Of a stretch of DNA of 6,140 bases, positions 1-4,594 are shown piece after piece. This DNA comes from Ruminococcus sp. UBA946 (GTDB lineage: Bacteria; Bacillota; Clostridia; Oscillospirales; Ruminococcaceae). The notes under the pieces are model-generated. The model was not told the origin of the DNA. It saw nothing but the letters and a program-made list of their open reading frames with translations, and searched no databases. Each line of letters starts with the position of its first letter. Position 1 is the first letter of the stretch. The translations under genes and the position numbers were made by a program. The stretch spans positions 7,716 through 13,855 of the forward strand of contig DBCY01000148.1 in the NCBI GenBank assembly GCA_002293295.1, given 5' to 3'.

Positions 1-35
1 TTAATTGTTAATTGGTACTAGCTACTATTCTCCAG
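1..35 (-). repeat. 20-bp repeat, inverted copy, with TAG-heptamer extension
   Basis: Bases 1-20 are the exact reverse complement of TAGTACCAATTAACAATTAA, which occurs in direct orientation at 1212-1231 and 4311-4330. The repeat reaches the window edge and may continue to the left. On the minus strand the sequence beyond the 20-mer (bases 17-32, reading GAGAATAGTAGCTAGT) matches 4482-4504 except for a 7-nt insertion there. It lies just upstream of the mrnC ribosome binding site. Confidence 0.9.
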
Positions 36-43
36 CAACTATT

Positions 44-50
44 AAAGGGG
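44..50 (+). promoter_or_regulatory. Ribosome binding site of mrnC
   Basis: AAAGGGG, 8 nt before the CTG at 59. It decides the start of mrnC: it is well placed for CTG 59, overlaps GTG 50, and lies far downstream of the in-frame TTG at 5. A CTG start is rare, so this assignment is an inference from spacing and from the family N-terminus. Confidence 0.55.
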
Positions 51-58
51 TGTTTATA

Positions 59-448
59 CTGGAAAAGAAGGATGTTAACCAATACAGTCCGCTGACGCTG
101 GCGTTTTTGGGCGACGCCGTTTATGAGCAGCTTGTCCGCGAAAGGCTTGTATTAACAGCAAATGTGCCTGTCGGGAAATTACATAAAGAAGCTGTTTTAA
201 GAGTAAAGGCGGCATATCAGTCAGCTGCGGCAGGATTAATTGAGAGGATGCTTGCCGAAGATGAGGCGGCTGTTATGAAACGGGGCAGAAACGCAACAGG
301 CAGCACTGTTCCCAAAAAATCGAATCCGATTGAATACAGGCACGCCACCTCGCTTGAAACGCTGTTCGGTTATCTTTATTTACTGGGAAATAATAAAAGG
401 ATTCGTGAGCTGTTCGATTATATATGGGATAATACTGAATCGGAATGA
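59..448 (+). CDS. mrnC: Mini-ribonuclease III (MrnC)
   Basis: Small RNase III-like endonuclease without a dsRNA-binding domain. In Bacillus subtilis this family trims 23S rRNA precursor ends as a homodimer in the cytoplasm. Seen here: the N-terminal block SPLTLAFLGDAVYE carries the conserved Asp (residue 19 from the start chosen here) and Glu 23. The later block RNATGSTVPKKSNPIEYRHA is followed by SLETLFGYLYLLGN, with the second acidic catalytic residue at Glu 100. About 129 aa, close to the usual family size. Start choice: AAAGGGG (44-50) lies 8 nt before CTG at 59, and translation from there gives (M)EKKDVNQYSPL, which fits family N-termini. GTG at 50 is the alternative but overlaps the ribosome binding site. 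The frame is open to TTG at 5, but that extension reads through repeat DNA. yebC begins 43 nt downstream and is probably cotranscribed. Function is secure; the start is uncertain. Confidence 0.93.
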   Translation: MEKKDVNQYSPLTLAFLGDAVYEQLVRERLVLTANVPVGKLHKEAVLRVKAAYQSAAAGLIERMLAEDEAAVMKRGRNATGSTVPKKSNPIEYRHATSLETLFGYLYLLGNNKRIRELFDYIWDNTESE

Positions 449-491
449 TGTTCTTTTCAGGCTTTAAATTATTAAACGGAGGGGTTTATTC

Positions 492-1214
492 ATGTCAGGA
501 CATTCCAAATGGAGTACAATTAAAAGAAAAAAGGAAGCTACCGACGGCGCAAGAGCTAAGGTTTTCACAAAAATAGGCAGGGAAATAATGGTCTGCGTAA
601 GGGAAAGCGGAGCCGACCCGAACAGCAACTCAAAGCTTCGGGAATTAATAGCAAAAGCCAAGTCGAACAACGTCCCGAATGAGAATATCGATAGGGTTAT
701 AAAAAAAGCGGCTGGCGGAGGCGATAAAACCAGTTATGAAGCCAATGTTTACGAAGGCTACGGTCCTAACGGAGCTGCCGTTATTGTTGAAACCCTTACA
801 GACAACAAAAACCGCACCGCAGGCGACATACGACATTATTTCGATAAATTCGGTGGTAACCTCGGAACAACAGGCTGTGTTTCTTTCATTTTTTCGCGCA
901 AGGGGATTATAATCACCGAAAACAACGGGCAGGATGAAGACAGGGTGCTTGATGATGTTTTTAACGCCGGAGGTTCGGATTATAATATAAATGATGAGTT
1001 CATCGAGGTAGAAACCGAACCGAACGACGTTAATGCCGTCCGGGAAAAGCTTGAGGCTTTAGGATATGTTATTATGTCCGCCGAGGCTGAAATGGTGCCG
1101 TCGACTTATGTGAAGCTTGAGGACGAGGAGCATATCAAAAAAATGAACCTCCTTCTGGAGTATCTTGAGGATAACGACGACGTCCAGCGTGTCTGGCATA
1201 ACTGGGAGGAGTAG
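492..1214 (+). CDS. yebC: YebC/TACO1 family protein
   Basis: Full-length YebC/TACO1 family protein, 240 aa (family usually about 235-250). It was long annotated as a probable transcriptional regulator. More recent work on bacterial YebC and mitochondrial TACO1 points to a ribosome-associated factor that helps translation through difficult stretches such as polyproline. Seen here: the signature GHSKW at residues 3-7, then IKRKKEATDGARAKVFTKIG with the conserved FTK/REI region, the DPNSNSKLRELIAKAKSNNVP segment, and YEGYGPNGAAVIVE in the middle domain. It ends in a typical C-terminus (DDVQRVWHNWEE). GGAGG at 478-482 is 9 nt before the ATG. It sits between mrnC and alaS, consistent with a translation-related operon. 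Odd: its TAG stop is also the first three bases of a 20-bp repeat found elsewhere in the window. Confidence 0.95.
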   Translation: MSGHSKWSTIKRKKEATDGARAKVFTKIGREIMVCVRESGADPNSNSKLRELIAKAKSNNVPNENIDRVIKKAAGGGDKTSYEANVYEGYGPNGAAVIVETLTDNKNRTAGDIRHYFDKFGGNLGTTGCVSFIFSRKGIIITENNGQDEDRVLDDVFNAGGSDYNINDEFIEVETEPNDVNAVREKLEALGYVIMSAEAEMVPSTYVKLEDEEHIKKMNLLLEYLEDNDDVQRVWHNWEE

Positions 1215-1231
1215 TACCAATTAACAATTAA
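1212..1231 (+). repeat. 20-bp repeat, direct copy overlapping yebC stop
   Basis: TAGTACCAATTAACAATTAA, identical to 4311-4330 and to the reverse complement of 1-20. Its first three bases are the yebC stop codon. Here the repeat sits in a 27-nt imperfect palindrome (1211-1237): GTAGTA and TACTAC arms outside, AATT and AATT inside, with a CC/AA mismatch between. Confidence 0.92.
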
Positions 1232-1313
1232 TACTACAGGGAAGACCGCAGCCAGTATTTCAAGCTTCCCGACGAAGCGGCACGCCCAAGAGAAAAAGAT
1301 AGGAGAATGTAAA
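1215..1313 (+). other. Intergenic leader between yebC and alaS
   Basis: 99 nt holding the remainder of the 20-bp repeat, an inverted repeat GGGAAG (1239-1244)/CTTCCC (1265-1270) with a 20-nt loop, and the alaS ribosome binding site AGGAG (1301-1305). No T-run follows the hairpin, so it is not an obvious terminator. No T-box consensus and no convincing promoter are visible. Confidence 0.6.
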
Positions 1314-3950
1314 ATGCAGTATACGGGACTTAACGAACTTAGGGAAAAATTTTTATCGTTCTTTGAGGGAAAAAACCATACAAGGCTTAAAAGCGCGTCG
1401 TTAATTCCGCACGGGGATAACAGCCTCCTGCTGATTAACAGCGGAATGGCTCCGCTCAAAAAGTTTTTTACCGGTCAGGAAACGCCTCCGAACGTCAGGG
1501 TAACAACCTGCCAGAAATGTATCCGCACGCCCGACATAGAGCGCGTCGGTAAAACTTCGCGTCACGGTACTTACTTTGAAATGCTCGGTAATTTTTCCTT
1601 CGGCGATTATTTCAAGGAAGAGGCGACGGCATGGGCATGGGAATTCTTCACTGAAGTTTTAGAAATCCCTGGGGAGCTTCTTTATGTTTCCGTCTATAAG
1701 GAAGACGATGAGGCTTATGACATCTGGACAAAAAAACGGGGGGTCGACCCCTCGCATATGGTCCGGCTCGGCAAGGAGGACAATTTCTGGGAGCATGGTT
1801 CGGGTCCCTGCGGTCCCTGCTCCGAAATTTATTTTGACAGGGGTGAGGACAAGGGCTGCGGTTCTCCGGACTGCAAGGCAGGGTGTGACTGCGACCGTTT
1901 TGTGGAAATATGGAATCTTGTTTTTACGCAGTTTAACAGCGACGGGAATAACCATTACGAACCCCTTGCAAAAAAGAATATAGATACCGGTATGGGTCTT
2001 GAGAGGCTTGCCTGTGTTATGCAGGGGGTTGATAACCTTTTCGAGGTCGATACCGTACAGAATATAATGAAGCATATAAGCGGTATTGCCGGTATTGAAT
2101 ACAAAATGGACGAAAAATCCGATATATCTCTGCGCGTTATAACCGACCACATCAGAAGCACGGTATTCATGGTGGGCGACGGCGTTACGGGTTCAAATGC
2201 GGGACGGGGATATGTTCTCCGACGCCTTTTAAGGAGAGCCGCCCGCCACGGCAGGCTTTTAGGCATTACAAAGCCGTTCCTTTATGAGGTTGCCGGTACG
2301 GTTATTAAGGAAAATGAATCCGCTTACCCTGAGCTTGCCCAGAAAAAGGATTACATCGGAAAGCTGATTAAAAATGAAGAGGAAGCCTTTGCGAAAACTG
2401 TCGGCAAGGGTATGGAATTACTTTCGGCGAAGCTTGACGGCATTATAAAAAACGGGGAAAAGGTTCTGTCCGGCGATGATGTATTCCTGCTAAGCGACAC
2501 ATACGGCTTCCCTTTTGACCTGACCGTCGAAATCGCAGAAGAAAAGGGGATTTCCGTTGACGAAAAACGTTACACTCTTCTGCTGAACGAACAGAAACAA
2601 AAAGCCAGGGAGGACCATAAGAATAAAAGCGGCTCCTCTTGGGAAGAGGACGGTATAAACGGTAATGATTCTGATATTACGGTTTTTACAGGATATGAGC
2701 ATTTAGAGGAAACAGCCGTAATAATCGCAATATATGTAAACGGTGAGAAAACCGGTATTGCAAATGTCGGGGAAGAAGCCGTTATAATCCTTGACAGGAC
2801 GCCTTTCTATGCGGAAAGCGGCGGACAAGCCGGAGACTCGGGCGTTATAGAAGGCAGTATTTCTCAGTTTCAGGTTACCGCCGTAAAGAAAACCGGTTCG
2901 GGGCATATCCTGCATACCGGAATAGCTCATGGCGCTTTTACAACCGGAGAAACCGTTACGGCAAGCGCCGACAAGAATCAGCGGACGGCGACAATGAGAA
3001 ACCATACCGCGGCACACCTTTTACAAGCCGCATTACGTAAAGTTTTAGGAGACCATGTACATCAGGCGGGTCAGCTTGTCGACGCTGACAGGGTACGATT
3101 TGATTTTTCTCATTTTGAAGCGGTATCGGCAGATGAATTAAACCGTATTGAAAAAATTATAAATGAAAATATTATGGATGCCTTACCCGTTATCACAACC
3201 GAAATGCCAGTTGACGAGGCTAAAAAGCTTGGGGCAATGGCTCTGTTCGGCGAAAAATACGGCGATACGGTAAGAGTAGTCAGTATTGAGGATACCTCGC
3301 TTGAATTATGCGGCGGCACCCATGTCGATAACACGGCAAAAATCGGATTATTCAGGATTTTATCCGAAAATTCAGTTGCGGCAGGCATAAGGAGAATCGA
3401 AGGAGTTACCGGAGCGGGTGTACTCACTCTAATTGATGATTACAAGAATATTATTACTAAATCTGTTCAGGCTTTAAAGGCTTCGGGTATGAACGAGCTT
3501 GTTTCAAAATGCGGCGCTGCCGCTTCAGAACTGAAAACACTTGAGAAAGAGATTAATGAGCTGAATGAAAAAATCGCCGCTTTCCGGATAGGCGGATTGC
3601 TTGATAAAGCGGTTTCAGCCGGTAATGTCAGGGTAGTATCAGCTGTGTTTAACGATATAAAAACTGAAGTATTAAGGTCAATGGGCGATAAAATCAAGGC
3701 TGAAAACCCGGATATTGTAGCATTGCTGTGCAGCCTTAACGAAAACGGGGGTTCAATCCTTTGCGTTTGCGGCAAGGACGCCGTTTCAAGCGGAGCGCAT
3801 TCCGGAAGAATAGTACAGAAAATATCCGCTTTAACAGGAGGTAAGGGCGGCGGACGCCCCGACAGCGCAATGGCTGGAATAGGCGACAAATCAAAGGTTG
3901 ATGAAGCGTTAAGCACGCTGACTGAAACCGTTGAGGAACTTATTCGGTAA
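1314..3950 (+). CDS. alaS: Alanyl-tRNA synthetase
   Basis: Class II aminoacyl-tRNA synthetase that charges tRNA-Ala and clears mischarged Ser/Gly-tRNA-Ala; cytoplasmic. Complete at 878 aa (E. coli enzyme 876). Seen in order: the catalytic core with motif 2 around residues 62-94 (RVTTCQKC, then RHGTYFEMLGNF) and motif 3 GMGLER at 226-231. A cysteine-rich insert (C166, C169, C182, C187, C191, C193) is typical of Firmicutes AlaRS. The editing domain has H564-TAA-H568, Q584 and C666-GGT-H670, so the HxxxH/CxxxH zinc site is intact. The C-terminal DHHA1 domain carries the glycine-rich GGKGGGRPDSAMAGI at 842-856. AGGAG (1301-1305) lies 8 nt before the ATG. The 99-nt leader is too short for, and lacks the AGGGTGGTACCGCG-like block of, a T-box. 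hinT follows after 21 nt. Very confident. Confidence 0.99.
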   Translation: MQYTGLNELREKFLSFFEGKNHTRLKSASLIPHGDNSLLLINSGMAPLKKFFTGQETPPNVRVTTCQKCIRTPDIERVGKTSRHGTYFEMLGNFSFGDYFKEEATAWAWEFFTEVLEIPGELLYVSVYKEDDEAYDIWTKKRGVDPSHMVRLGKEDNFWEHGSGPCGPCSEIYFDRGEDKGCGSPDCKAGCDCDRFVEIWNLVFTQFNSDGNNHYEPLAKKNIDTGMGLERLACVMQGVDNLFEVDTVQNIMKHISGIAGIEYKMDEKSDISLRVITDHIRSTVFMVGDGVTGSNAGRGYVLRRLLRRAARHGRLLGITKPFLYEVAGTVIKENESAYPELAQKKDYIGKLIKNEEEAFAKTVGKGMELLSAKLDGIIKNGEKVLSGDDVFLLSDTYGFPFDLTVEIAEEKGISVDEKRYTLLLNEQKQKAREDHKNKSGSSWEEDGINGNDSDITVFTGYEHLEETAVIIAIYVNGEKTGIANVGEEAVIILDRTPFYAESGGQAGDSGVIEGSISQFQVTAVKKTGSGHILHTGIAHGAFTTGETVTASADKNQRTATMRNHTAAHLLQAALRKVLGDHVHQAGQLVDADRVRFDFSHFEAVSADELNRIEKIINENIMDALPVITTEMPVDEAKKLGAMALFGEKYGDTVRVVSIEDTSLELCGGTHVDNTAKIGLFRILSENSVAAGIRRIEGVTGAGVLTLIDDYKNIITKSVQALKASGMNELVSKCGAAASELKTLEKEINELNEKIAAFRIGGLLDKAVSAGNVRVVSAVFNDIKTEVLRSMGDKIKAENPDIVALLCSLNENGGSILCVCGKDAVSSGAHSGRIVQKISALTGGKGGGRPDSAMAGIGDKSKVDEALSTLTETVEELIR

Positions 3951-3956
3951 TAATAC

Positions 3957-3963
3957 AAGGAGG
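3957..3963 (+). promoter_or_regulatory. Ribosome binding site of hinT
   Basis: AAGGAGG, a near-perfect match to the 16S anti-Shine-Dalgarno, 8 nt before the TTG at 3972. It fixes TTG as the hinT start, since no ATG or GTG lies near the expected N-terminus. Confidence 0.85.
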
Positions 3964-3971
3964 TCGTTATT

Positions 3972-4313
3972 TTGGATTGTTTATTCTGCGGGATTATTTC
4001 GGGAGAAATCCCAAGCGCAAAAATATATGAGGATGATATTGTTTATGCTTTCAATGACATAAACCCGGCGGCGCCTGTCCATATTCTTGTAATACCCAAA
4101 GTTCACATAGCGTCGGCGGCTGATATAAATTCCGGCAATTCTGATGTTATTGCACATATTTTTGAAGTGATTGCAATGATTGCCAAGGAAAAAGGTATTG
4201 ACAAGGACGGTTTCAGGGTTGTAGCCAATGTCGGCGAAAACGCGGGGAAGACTATTGACCATCTGCATTTTCACCTTATAGGCGGTAAAAAGCTTGACCT
4301 GAAGATGGGCTAG
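3972..4313 (+). CDS. hinT: HIT-family purine nucleoside phosphoramidase (HinT-like)
   Basis: HIT-family protein of the HINT branch, 113 aa, a typical full length. HINT enzymes hydrolyse AMP-linked phosphoramidates and aminoacyl-adenylates using the histidine triad. Seen: the N-terminal CLFCGIISGEIPSAKIYEDD block with C3 and C6 (a zinc-binding pair in many bacterial members), NDINPAAPVHILVIPKVH (ending at His 45), and the triad H97-L-H99-F-H101 in DHLHFHLIGG, the last His being the expected nucleophile. The start is TTG, supported by AAGGAGG at 3957-3963, and the next residues (DCLFCG) match family N-termini. It follows alaS by 21 nt, so cotranscription is likely. A role in clearing aminoacyl-adenylates made by synthetases would fit but is inference. 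The C-terminus (KKLDLKMG) lacks the WPPG ending common in the family. The TAG stop coincides with the start of a repeat. Confidence 0.95.
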   Translation: MDCLFCGIISGEIPSAKIYEDDIVYAFNDINPAAPVHILVIPKVHIASAADINSGNSDVIAHIFEVIAMIAKEKGIDKDGFRVVANVGENAGKTIDHLHFHLIGGKKLDLKMG

Positions 4314-4348
4314 TACCAATTAACAATTAAAAATTAACAATTAACAAT
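4311..4348 (+). repeat. AT-rich heptamer array overlapping hinT stop
   Basis: After the hinT TAG there are five contiguous 7-nt units: TACCAAT (4314-4320), TAACAAT, TAAAAAT, TAACAAT, TAACAAT (ending 4348). The first 20 bases, including the stop codon, are identical to the repeat after yebC. The array lies between the stop codon and the terminator, so it should be transcribed. Confidence 0.92.
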
Positions 4349-4354
4349 GGTGGT

Positions 4355-4380
4355 ATACCGCCTGAGGCGGTATGATTTTT
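4355..4380 (+). terminator. Rho-independent terminator after hinT
   Basis: A perfect 8-bp stem (ATACCGCC at 4355-4362 pairing with GGCGGTAT at 4366-4373) with a TGA loop, followed by GATTTTTATTATT. It begins 6 nt after the heptamer array that follows hinT. It is the only clear terminator in the window and probably ends the mrnC-yebC-alaS-hinT transcript. Confidence 0.88.
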
Positions 4381-4421
4381 ATTATTAACTATAACTTTTA
4401 GGTGTTACGAGGTACTGGTAG

Positions 4422-4443
4422 GGGACGATGTCCGCATCGTCCC
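4422..4443. repeat. Perfect 9-bp palindrome (REP-like hairpin)
   Basis: GGGACGATG (4422-4430) and CATCGTCCC (4435-4443) form a perfect stem around a TCCG loop. No T-tract follows on either strand, which argues against a terminator. It is flanked by GGTAG on the left and GCTGGCTTCGC on the right, next to the heptamer repeats. From memory, similar GTAGGGG...CCCGC palindromes are common between genes in clostridial genomes; this was not checked. Confidence 0.75.
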
Positions 4444-4458
4444 GCTGGCTTCGCAACC

Positions 4459-4507
4459 CCTTACTCCTCATTTAGTATTTAGAGAATAGCAGCTGGTAGC
4501 TAGTTTT
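4459..4507. repeat. Seven heptamers in one register, mixed C/T and TAG types
   Basis: Contiguous 7-nt units: CCTTACT (4459-4465), CCTCATT, then TAGTATT (4473-4479), TAGAGAA, TAGCAGC, TGGTAGC and TAGTTTT (4501-4507). The units are degenerate, but TAG (once TGG) recurs at every seventh base. The TAG part matches the minus strand of the repeat at the left window edge. Confidence 0.78.
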
Positions 4508-4519
4508 TGCTTCGCAGCC

Positions 4520-4568
4520 CCTTACTCCTTACTCCTCATTCCTTACTCCTCATTCCTTACTCCTCATT
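4520..4568. repeat. C/T-rich heptamer array, 7 perfect units
   Basis: Seven uninterrupted 7-nt units with A = CCTTACT and B = CCTCATT in the order A A B A B A B. The left flank GCTTCGCAGCC and the following TA match the flanks of the two-unit array at 4459-4472 (GCTTCGCAACC and TA). The array ends 26 nt before the likely comEC start. It contains no stop in the comEC frame. Confidence 0.92.
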
Positions 4569-4594
4569 TACAGACAGAAGGGACGGTAATAGAT

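Larger units (their letters stand above)
4314..4594 (+). other. Repeat-rich non-coding stretch between hinT and comEC
   Basis: About 280 nt with no gene-like reading frame. In order: AT-rich heptamers, the hinT terminator, a short AT-rich stretch (4381-4400) with a lone TATAAC but no matching -35 box, a perfect 9-bp hairpin (4422-4443), a 49-nt run in 7-nt register (4459-4507), a 49-nt C/T-rich heptamer array (4520-4568), and 26 nt of leader before comEC. Nearly the whole stretch is repeat material. Confidence 0.85.

Noticed and set aside
5..28. Promoter upstream of mrnC (TTGTTA and TACTAT)
   Set aside because: The boxes are only 12 nt apart and are part of the repeat sequence that recurs elsewhere without a promoter role.
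5..58. N-terminal extension of MrnC from TTG 5
   Set aside because: The 18 extra residues are encoded by repeat DNA, no ribosome binding site precedes the TTG within the window, and family proteins start close to the CTG at 59.
1659..2150. 163-residue minus-strand reading frame inside alaS, and similar frames opposite or out of phase with the other genes
   Set aside because: They overlap genes with complete conserved motifs and show no recognisable domains; they are shadows of the real coding frames.
4257..4313. Truncation of HinT by the repeat
   Set aside because: The protein has the full histidine triad and normal length; the different C-terminal residues lie before the repeat begins.
4377..4395. 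Promoter for comEC at TATAAC (4390-4395)
   Set aside because: No -35-like hexamer is found 16-18 nt upstream; that position falls in the terminator stem.
4422..4443. Terminator from the GGGACGATG hairpin
   Set aside because: No T-rich tract follows on either strand, and a clear terminator already lies at 4355-4380.
4520..4568. CRISPR-like array
   Set aside because: The units are 7 nt long, contiguous and without spacers; there are no cas genes in the window.
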